A stretch of 64,000 bases of DNA. Source: Microbacterium sp. STN6 (GTDB taxonomy: Bacteria; Actinomycetota; Actinomycetes; Actinomycetales; Microbacteriaceae). Numbering within the stretch: the first letter of the stretch is position 1; every line of letters begins with the position of its first letter. The stretch spans positions 248,001 to 312,000 of the forward strand of contig NZ_JAPMIT010000004.1 in assembly GCF_026410545.1 (NCBI RefSeq), written 5' to 3'. Shown in pieces: positions 37,516 through 45,755 of the stretch. The notes under the pieces were generated by a model. That model ran no database searches, was not told where the DNA came from, and worked only from the letters and a program-made list of their open reading frames with translations. A program made the translations under genes and the position numbers.

Positions 37516-37985
37516 GCGTAGTACCTCACAATCATGACCGAGACGGCGACCGGCTTGGCCTGGCCCTCCGCCTCGAAGGTGTTCTCGTAGACGACCTGCA
37601 CGCCGCCGGCGACATCGGTGACGCTTGCGACGACCGACGAGACGCGGATGCGTGCGCCGACGAGCACGGGGGCGGGGAAGCGCAGCTTGTCGAGCCCGTA
37701 GTTGATGCCGGTGCCGAGGTCGGTGACCTCGATGTACTCGTCCATGAGGGGCACGACGAGCGCGAGGGTGAAGTAGCCGTGCACGATGGTGCCGCCGAAG
37801 GGCGTGTTCGCTGCGAAAGCGGGATCGATGTGCACCGGGTTGTGGTCGCCGGTGAGGTCGGCGAACTGGTTCACCTGCTCCTGCGTCACGGTGCGCCAGC
37901 TCGAGGGGCCGATGGTGGTGCCCACCAGGTCTTTCAGGCCGGCGATGGTCGTCTGCGTCTTCGCGACGGCGGTCTCAGTACTCAC
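37512..37985 (-). CDS. MaoC-family (R)-specific enoyl-CoA hydratase
   Basis: 157 residues from the GTG at 37985, preferred because GAGGAAG lies just upstream; an ATG at 38003 has no ribosome site. Hotdog hydratase 2 motif 'NQFADLTGDHNPVHIDPAFA' carries the catalytic Asp and His; 'FGGTIVHGYFTLAL' follows. It hydrates trans-2-enoyl-CoA to the (3R)-hydroxyacyl-CoA. The SDR gene overlaps its end by 4 nt, so hydratase and dehydrogenase form a split MFE-2-like pair. Confidence 0.92.
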   Translation of the reverse strand: MSTETAVAKTQTTIAGLKDLVGTTIGPSSWRTVTQEQVNQFADLTGDHNPVHIDPAFAANTPFGGTIVHGYFTLALVVPLMDEYIEVTDLGTGINYGLDKLRFPAPVLVGARIRVSSVVASVTDVAGGVQVVYENTFEAEGQAKPVAVSVMIVRYYA

Positions 37986-38036
37986 GGATGCTTCCTCTTT
38001 CATTCTGGGGATGTGTCTGGCGAGAATCGAGTCGGC

Positions 38037-39227
38037 CTAGTCGCCGACCCTGATGAGCACGGCTCCGGCCGCGTCGCCCGCGGCGCATCCGGTGAACAAC
38101 CCGACGCCGCCGCCGCGCTGGTGCAGTGCGTGGATGAGTTCGGCCACGGAGCGCGCGCCGGTCGGGCCCTGCGGGTGCCCGAAGATGAGAGAAGATCCGT
38201 AGGTGTTCATCTTCTCGAGGGGGAACCCGGTCTCTTTCGAGAACCAGAGATCGTTGACGGCGAAGGGATTGTGGCTCGTGACGAGGTCGACGTCGGAGAT
38301 CTCCATGCCGGCATCCGACAGCGCTCGCCGCGCCGCGCCCACCGGCGCCTTGGGCATGTACGCGGGCTGCGCCCGACTGAAGCCGGTGGCAAGAATCTGC
38401 ACGCTGGCGCCACCCTGGCCGATCTCGCGCGCGCGGTCGCGGGAGGCGACCACGATGCCGGCGGCGCCATCCGCTGGGTGGGTCTGGGAGCCGAAGGTGA
38501 CGACGCCGCCCTCCTGCACCGGCTTCAGAGCGGCGAGGCCTTCAGCGGTGGTGGGGAAGATGCCGTAGTCCTGCTCGAGCCAGGTGTCGCCCTTGCGGCC
38601 CGGGATGCGCACCGGAACCATATAACGCTTCTGGAATTCTCGATCGCCCGCGAGGCCCGCCGTGTACTGCTCATAGCGCAGCAGGGTGAGATCGTCGACC
38701 TGCGCGCGAGAGAAGCCGGCGTCGGCCGCCGTGTTCTCGGCGGTGGCATTCATGCCCTGGCCCGTTGTCGGGTCGAGCTTCATGGGGTCGTTGACCCAGT
38801 GCTCGGTCACCGGCGCGGCACCGGGGGTGGTCTGGCTCGCGAAGACCATGAGCGGGCCGTTGCTCGTGCGGTCGGTGAGAACCCCGATGGCCGTGTCGTG
38901 GGCACCGAGCTCGACCTGGGCCGCCAGGTGCTCGATCACGGCAGCGGAGGTGGCGCACGCCCTCGAGATCCACGGCCCGGCGTAGTCGCCCGCTCCAAGC
39001 CGGCGCGAGATGACGGTAACCCCGAAGAAGCCCGTCGGCTGCGGGACCGTGCAGCCGAGCGCCCACTCGGTGATCTCGCTCGCCGGAAGGCCGCGCTCCT
39101 CGAGTGCACGCCGGGTCACGTCTTCCGCCATGTCGAGGCTGTTCAGATTGGCGAGCGGTCCCTGCCATTTTGCGAACGGTGTTGCCCAGGCAAAGCCCAT
39201 GGGAACGAAGGCATTCGTGAACCGCAT
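38037..39227 (-). CDS. Thiolase family protein (acyl-CoA acetyltransferase)
   Basis: 396 residues from the ATG at 39227 with GGGAGA upstream. The nucleophilic Cys is in 'SRACATSAAVIEHL'. The active-site His is in 'IFGHPQGPTGARSV' and the acid/base Cys in 'GLFTGCAAGDAAG'. It would cleave a 3-ketoacyl-CoA, releasing acetyl-CoA and a shortened (aryl)acyl-CoA. First gene of the thiolase-MaoC-SDR-thioesterase-FAH operon, divergent from the ABC importer operon. A GATAAT box lies at 39282-39287 on this strand. Confidence 0.92.
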   Translation of the reverse strand: MRFTNAFVPMGFAWATPFAKWQGPLANLNSLDMAEDVTRRALEERGLPASEITEWALGCTVPQPTGFFGVTVISRRLGAGDYAGPWISRACATSAAVIEHLAAQVELGAHDTAIGVLTDRTSNGPLMVFASQTTPGAAPVTEHWVNDPMKLDPTTGQGMNATAENTAADAGFSRAQVDDLTLLRYEQYTAGLAGDREFQKRYMVPVRIPGRKGDTWLEQDYGIFPTTAEGLAALKPVQEGGVVTFGSQTHPADGAAGIVVASRDRAREIGQGGASVQILATGFSRAQPAYMPKAPVGAARRALSDAGMEISDVDLVTSHNPFAVNDLWFSKETGFPLEKMNTYGSSLIFGHPQGPTGARSVAELIHALHQRGGGVGLFTGCAAGDAAGAVLIRVGD

Positions 39228-39298
39228 CGCATCTCCCGTGTCGTCACTGACGGCGGTACCGACGGTGCCGCGCTCTTGAAGATTATCAGGTTCCCTGT

Positions 39299-39310
39299 CA
39301 GTTGCAACTG
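39299..39310. promoter_or_regulatory. 12-bp palindrome in the thiolase - importer divergent promoter
   Basis: CAGTTGCAACTG is perfectly symmetric and sits between the two divergent promoters, 7 bp upstream of the importer -35. Likely an operator for one of the island's MarR proteins. Confidence 0.55.
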
Positions 39311-39317
39311 TCAATGG

Positions 39318-39346
39318 TTGACGAAAATGTGGAAACGACCCATAAT
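39318..39346 (+). promoter_or_regulatory. Promoter of the ABC importer operon
   Basis: TTGACG (39318-39323) and CATAAT (39341-39346) with the optimal 17-bp spacing. One of the best sigma-70-type promoters in the window. Confidence 0.75.
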
Positions 39347-39371
39347 CAACCAACAGGTTTCCTGAATATCA

Positions 39372-39387
39372 GGTGATCTGCATCACA
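39372..39387. promoter_or_regulatory. CRP/GlxR-like site before the importer operon
   Basis: GGTGA-N6-TCACA matches the CRP-family consensus TGTGA-N6-TCACA with one mismatch. It lies about 20-35 bp after the predicted transcription start, a repressing position. Confidence 0.45.
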
Positions 39388-39424
39388 CCACCCACTTTCA
39401 GCGCCGAAACACAGGGAGTCTGCA

Positions 39425-40636
39425 ATGAAGCACAAGGTCCTCCTCGCCGCCGCGGTCGCGGCCGCACTCGCACTCACCGGTTGCTCGTCAGGGCAAGGCG
39501 GCACCACGTCAGACAGCCCGAAGGCGGAGACCGGGCCGATCAAGATCGGCATGGTCATCCCGCTGACCGGGCGCTACGCGGCGCTCGGCGCCGGCGACAA
39601 GACGGCCGCGGAACAGATGGTGAAGACCATAAATGACAAGGGTGGCGTCGACGGCCGCAAGATCGAACTGACGGTTCAGGACGACAAGACCGACGTGACG
39701 CAGTCCGTGACGCTGTTCAACCAGATGGCGGCCGACAAGGACGTCTCCATCGTGCTCAGCTCGTCGAATGTGAGCGCCTCCGTCGCCGTCGGATCCAGCG
39801 CGGAGAGCGCGAAGATGCCGATCCTCGCGCTCGGGCCGGTGAGCGCCTTCGCCAACGGGAGCAACAAGTACGCCTTCACGGTTCCCGCCACCCCTGAGCT
39901 GTACGCGCAGGAGATGGTGGACTACCTGAAGTCGACGGGGCTCAAGACGCTCGCGATCGGCTTCGACGGTAAGGACGTGTACGGAACCACCGGAAACGAC
40001 GCCACGAAGGCGGCCGCGAAGAAGGCCGGAATCGACGTCGTGATGGACGAGCCATACGACTCGAGCGCCACCGACTTCACGCCGCTGATCACGCACGTGA
40101 AGGACTCGCACGCCGATGGCCTGCTGATCTGGGGTTCGGGACCAGCGCCCGTGATCATCACGAAGGCCGTCGCCGCGGCTGGCGGCATCAAGCTCTTCAT
40201 GACGGGCTCCGAGGCGACAACCCTGTACACACAGCCGGCGGGAGCCGCCGCTGAGGGCGTCGCCATCGCGAGCGCTGCCGGAGTGGCGGGCGCGGCGATG
40301 CCGGCCGGACCGTTCAAGACGATGATCGATGACTTCGCCGACACGTACAAGGCGAACAACGACGGCGTGTACCCGCCGCAGTTCGCGTTCGACGGTGCCG
40401 CAGGCATTCAGCTCGCGGTGGCAGCGATCAAGAAGGCCGGCTCCAGTGACCGCGAGGCCATTCGCGACGCGCTGGAGAACATCGACGTGCTCACCGTGAA
40501 CGGGCACTTCAGGTACAGCCCGTCGAACCACACGGGGCTGACCACGGATGCTCTCGCGGTGGTCATTGTGAAGGACGGCCAGTTCACGGCGTCTGACTTC
40601 ACGAAGGACCGTTTCGCCACGTCGCTGCCGAAGTAG
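39425..40636 (+). CDS. ABC importer substrate-binding lipoprotein (branched-chain amino acid type)
   Basis: 403 residues. Signal peptide with lipobox LTGC; Cys20 is the lipidated residue, so it is anchored outside the membrane. The rest is a type I periplasmic-binding fold (Peripla_BP_6) beginning 'IKIGMVIPLTGRYAALGAGDK'. LivK-like proteins in catabolic islands often bind aromatic or alicyclic acids rather than amino acids. First gene of a six-gene plus-strand operon ending in a MarR gene; AGGGAG precedes the ATG. Confidence 0.93.
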   Translation: MKHKVLLAAAVAAALALTGCSSGQGGTTSDSPKAETGPIKIGMVIPLTGRYAALGAGDKTAAEQMVKTINDKGGVDGRKIELTVQDDKTDVTQSVTLFNQMAADKDVSIVLSSSNVSASVAVGSSAESAKMPILALGPVSAFANGSNKYAFTVPATPELYAQEMVDYLKSTGLKTLAIGFDGKDVYGTTGNDATKAAAKKAGIDVVMDEPYDSSATDFTPLITHVKDSHADGLLIWGSGPAPVIITKAVAAAGGIKLFMTGSEATTLYTQPAGAAAEGVAIASAAGVAGAAMPAGPFKTMIDDFADTYKANNDGVYPPQFAFDGAAGIQLAVAAIKKAGSSDREAIRDALENIDVLTVNGHFRYSPSNHTGLTTDALAVVIVKDGQFTASDFTKDRFATSLPK

Positions 40637-40678
40637 GCGCGGCCTCGCACGACAGCGGGACATTCGAAAGGACGCACG

Positions 40679-41452
40679 GTGCTCACTGTTACCTCTCTCT
40701 CACGCGCCTTCGGCGGCGTCTATGCCACCAAGGATGTGAGTGTCACGGTTCCCGAGGGGGAGCTGCGCGGGGTGATCGGGCCGAACGGTGCCGGCAAGTC
40801 GACACTGTTTAACCTCATCGGCGGGCACCTGCGGGCGAACGCAGGAAGCATCGAGTTCGGCGGTGCGCGGGTGGATCGTCTCCCCGTGCACCGCCGGGCG
40901 AGACTCGGCATTGCCATCGTGTTCCAGGGCGCACGGCTGTTTCCCGAGATGAGTGTGCTCGAGAACGTGATGGTGGGCGCGAACGCGGCCACTCGCGCCG
41001 GGGCGGTGGCGGCGGCCCTTCGCCTGCCGTCGCAACGGAACGAGGAGCGGGGGATCCGTCAGCGGGCGTTCGCGGCTCTCGGCCGCGTCGGGCTTGCGGC
41101 GTGGGCCGAGCGGGATGCCGAGGCCCTGCCCCTGGGGCAGCAGCGCCGCCTGCAGGTCGCGCGAGCACTCATGGGGGAGCCCAGGCTCCTGCTGCTTGAC
41201 GAGCCGGCCTCGGGGCTGCGAGCCGCAGAACGCGAGGACCTCTCCGAGCTCATCACAGAACTGCACAGGGAGGGGATGACCATCATGCTGATCGAGCACG
41301 ATGTTTCCATGGTCATGCGCCTTGCCGACAAGATCACCGTTCTCGATCTGGGCGAGGTGATCGCGGAGGGTACCCCGGCCGAGATCCGGCGCAATCAACG
41401 CGTCATTGACGCCTACCTCGGTGGGGAGGCTGCGCATGCTGACGCTGAATGA
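40679..41452 (+). CDS. ABC importer ATPase, LivG type
   Basis: 257 residues, GTG start preceded by AAAGGAC. Walker A 'GPNGAGKST', signature 'LPLGQQRRLQVARAL' in place of LSGGQ, Walker B 'LLLLDEPASGLRAAE' and H-loop 'MLIEHDVSMV'. The LivG-type C-terminal tail 'GTPAEIRRNQRVIDAYLGG' is present. Energises uptake with the LivF-type partner, which starts inside its last codons. Confidence 0.94.
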   Translation: MLTVTSLSRAFGGVYATKDVSVTVPEGELRGVIGPNGAGKSTLFNLIGGHLRANAGSIEFGGARVDRLPVHRRARLGIAIVFQGARLFPEMSVLENVMVGANAATRAGAVAAALRLPSQRNEERGIRQRAFAALGRVGLAAWAERDAEALPLGQQRRLQVARALMGEPRLLLLDEPASGLRAAEREDLSELITELHREGMTIMLIEHDVSMVMRLADKITVLDLGEVIAEGTPAEIRRNQRVIDAYLGGEAAHADAE

Positions 41453-42122
41453 CGTGGTGATTCGTTACGGCTCGGCCGTCGCGGTCGATGGCGTCAGTCT
41501 GTCGGTGGAGCGCGGTGAGATGGTCGCTCTCGTGGGCCCGAACGGCGCTGGCAAGTCCTCGCTGGTGAATGCCATCAGCGGCGTCGTGCCCGTCGCATCC
41601 GGCAGCATCCGCCTCGACGCGCGCAGCGCTCAGGTGCCGGAGGGGCGACAGATGTTCGCCGACATGTCTGTCGAGGACAACCTGCGCCTCGGAGCCTGGA
41701 AGTCGAAGGATCGCGACCCCGCACCGATCTACGAGATGCTTCCCGACCTGCAGCGACTGCGCCGCCAGAAGGCGGGAACGCTCTCCGGCGGCCAGCAGCA
41801 GATGGTCGCCGTGGGCCGCGCGCTCATGGCCAAGCCGGAACTGCTGCTGATCGACGAGCTCTCCCTCGGCCTGGCCCCGCTCGTGGTGGCGGGCCTGGCC
41901 GATCACCTGCAGAAGCTCAATCGGGAGCACGGCACGACGATCCTGCTGATCGAGCAGGAAATCGCGCTCGCGTTCCGGCTGTGCGAGCGGGCGTACGTGC
42001 TCGAGGCCGGGCGCATCGTTGCTTCCGGCGAATCCGCCGAGCTGGCTCTGGACCCGGCGTTGCGCGACGCATACCTCGGCGGCGAAGTCGGCGGCACCCC
42101 ACGACGAGAGGATGCCTCGTGA
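41436..42122 (+). CDS. ABC importer ATPase, LivF type
   Basis: 228 residues from the ATG at 41436, chosen for GTGGGGAGG (41421-41429) upstream; it overlaps the LivG-type gene by 17 nt. Walker A 'GPNGAGKSSLVNAI', signature 'LSGGQQQMVAVGRAL', Walker B 'LLLIDELSLGLAP'. Slightly shorter than typical LivF. GTGA overlap with the permease gene that follows. Confidence 0.94.
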   Translation: MLTLNDVVIRYGSAVAVDGVSLSVERGEMVALVGPNGAGKSSLVNAISGVVPVASGSIRLDARSAQVPEGRQMFADMSVEDNLRLGAWKSKDRDPAPIYEMLPDLQRLRRQKAGTLSGGQQQMVAVGRALMAKPELLLIDELSLGLAPLVVAGLADHLQKLNREHGTTILLIEQEIALAFRLCERAYVLEAGRIVASGESAELALDPALRDAYLGGEVGGTPRREDAS

Positions 42123-42973
42123 ACGACTTCATCACGTACCTCGTCTCCGGCGTGGCGATCGGCTGCGCGTTCGCGCTCATCGGCAGCGGGTTCGTCGTCG
42201 TGCATCGAGTGACCCGCGTGGTCAACTTCACTCAGGGCACGCTGGCCGTCTTCGGTGGATTGATCGCCTCCACCCTGTTGAAGGGTGCCCTGCCCCACGG
42301 CATTGCTGAGATCGTCGCGGTGCTGTCTGCGGGCGTCATCGGCCTGATCTTCGGCTTCATCGCGACCGGAAAGCGAGGCACTCCGCCGCTGATCTCCCTG
42401 CTGATCACGCTCGGGCTCTCTACCCTCTCAGCCGCATTCTTCATTCTGTTCTGGGGGCAGAATCCGATCTCGCCGCCCGGTATCGGCGGCGCGACCGATG
42501 TGCTGGGGGCGAGGATCGAGACACAGCGTCTTCTGGTCGTTGTCGTGACCGTCATCGCGTTCGTCGTGCTGAGCCTGTTCTTCGACCGCTCGTACGTCGG
42601 CAAGGGCTTGACGGCCGCGGCCTCGAACCCGAGAGCGGCCCGTCTCGTCGGCATCAATGTGCGCTGGATGGGATTCCTGTCGTTCGGCATCGCCGGTGTG
42701 CTCGGCGGCCTCGCCGGTGTGCTCATCGCCCCCACCAACGCCGTCTCGTTCGCCTCTGACCTGCCGCTCGCGCTCGGAGGGTTCGCCGCCGCGGTCTTCG
42801 GCGGGCTGGTGAGCGTGTGGCGCACGCTTCTCGGCGGCATCGTGCTCGGTGTGGTCGGGCAGCTCGTCGCCGGCTATCTGAGCGGCTCCTATCAAACAGA
42901 GGTGGCATTGCTCATGATGCTCGCGATCATGATCGTGCGATACAAGAGCCTGTCGGCGGAGGAGGCGAAATGA
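42119..42973 (+). CDS. ABC importer permease, LivH type
   Basis: 284 residues from the GTG at 42119 (GTGA overlap with the ATPase stop). About eight membrane segments. 'GCAFALIGSGFVVVHRVTRVVNFTQGTLAVFGG' is the LivH N-terminal signature; 'AAASNPRAARLVGINVRWM' is the cytoplasmic EAA-like loop contacting the ATPases. Confidence 0.94.
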   Translation: MNDFITYLVSGVAIGCAFALIGSGFVVVHRVTRVVNFTQGTLAVFGGLIASTLLKGALPHGIAEIVAVLSAGVIGLIFGFIATGKRGTPPLISLLITLGLSTLSAAFFILFWGQNPISPPGIGGATDVLGARIETQRLLVVVVTVIAFVVLSLFFDRSYVGKGLTAAASNPRAARLVGINVRWMGFLSFGIAGVLGGLAGVLIAPTNAVSFASDLPLALGGFAAAVFGGLVSVWRTLLGGIVLGVVGQLVAGYLSGSYQTEVALLMMLAIMIVRYKSLSAEEAK

Positions 42974-43995
42974 CTCGACGCATTCCGGCACTCGTGGTGT
43001 GCGTGGCGGCGGTCATCGCCCTCGTCGTGCCGCTGTTCCTGCCCGACCTCTCCTTCTATATTCAGATGATCCTCGCGGCCGTGATCGTCACCGGGCTCTC
43101 CCTGTTCATGGGCTACGCCGGCCAGGCGTCGCTCGGCCACGGCGCCTTCGTGGCCGTCGGCGCCCTGACCGTCGCGGTGATGACGGTGCGGCTCGGCCTT
43201 CCACCACTTCTGGCCCTCATCTGCGCACCGATCCTCGCCGCGGTGTTCGCCTACATCGTCGGGCTGCCGCTGCTGCGCCTCCGCGGGCACTACCTCGCGT
43301 TCGGCACCCTCGCGCTGCTGCTCATCGTGCAGGCGGTGATCGCGACGGTGCCGTTCTTCGGCGGCGGCCTCGGCATCTTCGGCGTTCCCCCGCTCGGGGT
43401 CGGCGACGCGGTGATCAGCGGGCAGCTTCCCTACGTGTACCTGTCGCTGGCGGTGCTCGCGCTTGCGCTCCTCATCTCCCGTAACGTCATTCGCAGCCGC
43501 TTCGGGCGGGGCGTGCGGGCGCTGGCCGGCAGCGAGTCGGCGGCAGCGTCATCCGGTGTTCCTGTTCTGCGCACCAAACTCGCGGTCTTCGCCCTGTCCG
43601 CGGCGTTCGCGGGCCTCGCCGGTGGCATCATGGCGTTCTTCACGCCCTACGTCTCGAGCGAGTCGTTCCCCGTCGCCACCTCCATCGCATACATCATCAT
43701 GGCGGTCATCGGCGGCCTGGGCTCGCTCTGGGGCGGCGTCATCGGCGCGGTGCTCGTCTCGCTGCTCGTGCAGGTGCTCAACGCCGTCAGCAACCAGCCC
43801 GGCCTTCCGGCGACGACCGGGCCCGTGCTGCAGTACGGCGCGTACGCCCTCGTGCTGATCCTCGCGCTGCTCTTCATTCCGAAGGGCATCGTGCCGACGA
43901 TCGCGCAGGCGATGCGCCGGCGGCGTGACCGGCGTGCGGATGCGGCCGCACCGACCGACGTGGCGGTCGAGCCCTGGGCATCCGTGCAGGGATAA
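42970..43995 (+). CDS. ABC importer permease, LivM type
   Basis: 341 residues from the ATG at 42970 (ATGA overlap with the LivH-type gene). Nine or ten membrane segments, including 'SLFMGYAGQASLGHGAFVAVGAL', typical of LivM, and the loop 'ALAGSESAAASSGVPVLRTKLAVFALSAAFAGLAGG'. Pairs with the LivH-type permease to form the channel. The next gene (MarR) starts at TAATG over its stop. Confidence 0.94.
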   Translation: MTRRIPALVVCVAAVIALVVPLFLPDLSFYIQMILAAVIVTGLSLFMGYAGQASLGHGAFVAVGALTVAVMTVRLGLPPLLALICAPILAAVFAYIVGLPLLRLRGHYLAFGTLALLLIVQAVIATVPFFGGGLGIFGVPPLGVGDAVISGQLPYVYLSLAVLALALLISRNVIRSRFGRGVRALAGSESAAASSGVPVLRTKLAVFALSAAFAGLAGGIMAFFTPYVSSESFPVATSIAYIIMAVIGGLGSLWGGVIGAVLVSLLVQVLNAVSNQPGLPATTGPVLQYGAYALVLILALLFIPKGIVPTIAQAMRRRRDRRADAAAPTDVAVEPWASVQG

Positions 43996-44486
43996 TGACT
44001 GAGACAGGTGCGGCGGATGCGCCGGGGTTCGGAGGCGATGTGGGCGAGAGGTCCGCGGGCGGCGTCACGCTGCTGTACCTGACCAAGCAGCTCGAGCTGG
44101 CCGTGCGCTCACAGCTTGACGAGGTCGTCTCGGCGGAGAGCCTCACGTCGCTGCAGTACACGGCGCTCACGGTGCTCGAGCGGCACCCGGGCCTGACGTC
44201 GGCGGAACTCGCGCGCAACTCTTTCGTGCGCGCCCAGACCACGGCACAGATGGTCAACGCGCTCGACGAGCGCGGCCTGATCGAGCGGCTGCGCGACCCG
44301 GCCAGCAAACGGCAGTACCTGCTCTCGCTCACCGACGACGGGGCCAGGGTGCTCGATCGCCTGCGTGAGCCGGTCGCCGACATCGAACGGCGCATGGTCG
44401 CGGGGCTTGATGACAGCGAGATCGCGGCGTTTCGGCGCGCTCTGCGGTACTGCCGCGTGGCGATCGGCGGCGTGCAGGCGCACTGA
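43995..44486 (+). CDS. MarR-family regulator ending the importer operon
   Basis: 163 residues, ATG overlapping the permease stop by one base. Winged helix 'LTSAELARNSFVRAQTTAQMVNALDERGLIERLRDPASKRQYLLSLTDDG'. Being translated with the importer suggests that it regulates uptake in response to the imported acid. It converges on the gentisate operon. Confidence 0.9.
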   Translation: MTETGAADAPGFGGDVGERSAGGVTLLYLTKQLELAVRSQLDEVVSAESLTSLQYTALTVLERHPGLTSAELARNSFVRAQTTAQMVNALDERGLIERLRDPASKRQYLLSLTDDGARVLDRLREPVADIERRMVAGLDDSEIAAFRRALRYCRVAIGGVQAH

Positions 44487-44498
44487 CGCGAGGCGAGG

Positions 44499-44978
44499 TC
44501 AGAGCGGATGCGGGCTCTCGCGCATGACCTTGCGTACCTTGGGCGCCTGCAGCATGAGCGTCAGCAGGCGCTGGAGCTCGGCGCGATCGCTGTCTTCCAG
44601 GGTGTCGGTCAGCACCTGGTCAACCCGGTACACGCGCGGGATCAGCTCGAGCCACTCGCGCTCGCCGCGCTCGGTGAGGTGCAGGATGTTGCGGCGCCTG
44701 TCCTGCGTGTCGCGCACGCGCTCGATGAGCGCCCGCGACTGCAGGCGTGCCACGATGTCAGCGATGGTCGAGCGATCGACGTCGAGGGCGGTGCAGAGAT
44801 CCTTCTGGCTGGAGCCGGGGGAGTCGTGCAGCAGGTTGAGCACGCCGAATTGCACGCTCGTGACGTCGGAGGAGACCTCGCGCTGCCACGCTGCCATGTG
44901 CGCCTGCTGCGCGCGGCGGATGAGGAAGCCGGTGAAGGTGGTGAGGTCGAGGGAGCCCATAGGCGACGATTGTCGCAT
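44499..44978 (-). CDS. MarR-family regulator of the gentisate operon
   Basis: 159 residues from the ATG at 44978; an internal ATG at 44960 is equally possible, because GACAAT lies 8 nt before it. The MarR core is 'SQKDLCTALDVDRSTIADIVARLQSRALIERVRDTQDRRRNILHLTERG'. Last gene of the operon gentisate dioxygenase - fumarylpyruvate hydrolase - maleylpyruvate isomerase, 20 bp after the isomerase, so probably its autoregulated repressor. Confidence 0.88.
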   Translation of the reverse strand: MRQSSPMGSLDLTTFTGFLIRRAQQAHMAAWQREVSSDVTSVQFGVLNLLHDSPGSSQKDLCTALDVDRSTIADIVARLQSRALIERVRDTQDRRRNILHLTERGEREWLELIPRVYRVDQVLTDTLEDSDRAELQRLLTLMLQAPKVRKVMRESPHPL

Positions 44979-44998
44979 GGCGCGGCGATCTCGCCCGG

Positions 44999-45751
44999 TC
45001 ACAACCAGCGCGGTGCCGCTGGCGTGGGACCGCCGCCCACGGTCACAACCCCGGTCGTGCCGCGCCCTGATGCCCAGCGCGCGAGCTGCGCGGCCGTGCC
45101 CGTCAATGACACCGGGTCGGCGTCCTGATCGCCGACCGTCAGGGCCGCGTCGCGGTCGCTGGGCTGCAGTCGCAGGGACGGGACGCCTTCCGCGCTCTGG
45201 CGTCTCGACCAATTGCCGGTGATGTCGGCGAGAAGCCGGTCGACGAACTCTGGCGGGAAGTGCTCGAAGCGCCCGCCGTTGTCGAGGTCGACCGCGTGCA
45301 GCCAGACCTCGCGGGCGCGCATCCATGCCGTCTCCGACACCGGCACGACGCGCCCCTGGGCGGTTCGCACCTGGTTGCTCCACGCCTCGGCCGGCAGATC
45401 GCGCCACTCGACGTTGAGGTGCACGATGGCGTGGTCCGAGAGGTTGCGCAGCGCGAGAACGTTGAGCGTCGCGCCGAACTCGATCTCCTCGTTGCGCTGG
45501 GCAGGGGATGCGTACATGGGCGTCTCGACGCCCGTCGCCGCCCATTCGGTGAGCCGGGTGAGCGCCCGGGCGTTGTAGCCGACATGCGCGATGACGTGCC
45601 GTCGGCTCCACCCCGGCAGCAGCGACGGCCCGTCGTACTCGTCATCGTGCAGCTCGTTGAGCTTGCGGGAGAAGTAGGCGCTGCCGCGCCGGGCGAGCAG
45701 CAGGTCCGCCGCGATGCCGGGATCGGTCACCTTGTCGGTGCGTGCGACCAT
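44999..45751 (-). CDS. Mycothiol-dependent maleylpyruvate isomerase
   Basis: 250 residues. The N-terminal DinB-like four-helix domain contains 'LLPGWSRRHVIAHVGYNARAL' and 'AREVWLHAVDL', whose His residues are metal ligands in the actinobacterial enzyme. The C-terminal part is the MDMPI_C type. It isomerises maleylpyruvate to fumarylpyruvate with mycothiol, the actinobacterial low-molecular-weight thiol, in place of glutathione. It begins 4 nt after the fumarylpyruvate hydrolase gene. Confidence 0.93.
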   Translation of the reverse strand: MVARTDKVTDPGIAADLLLARRGSAYFSRKLNELHDDEYDGPSLLPGWSRRHVIAHVGYNARALTRLTEWAATGVETPMYASPAQRNEEIEFGATLNVLALRNLSDHAIVHLNVEWRDLPAEAWSNQVRTAQGRVVPVSETAWMRAREVWLHAVDLDNGGRFEHFPPEFVDRLLADITGNWSRRQSAEGVPSLRLQPSDRDAALTVGDQDADPVSLTGTAAQLARWASGRGTTGVVTVGGGPTPAAPRWL

Positions 45752-45755
45752 GGCG

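Noticed and set aside
39425-43995. Importer as a true branched-chain amino acid transporter.
   Set aside because: The family name alone suggests it, but the operon is embedded in, and divergently controlled with, aromatic catabolic genes. An aromatic acid is the more likely ligand, though not proven.
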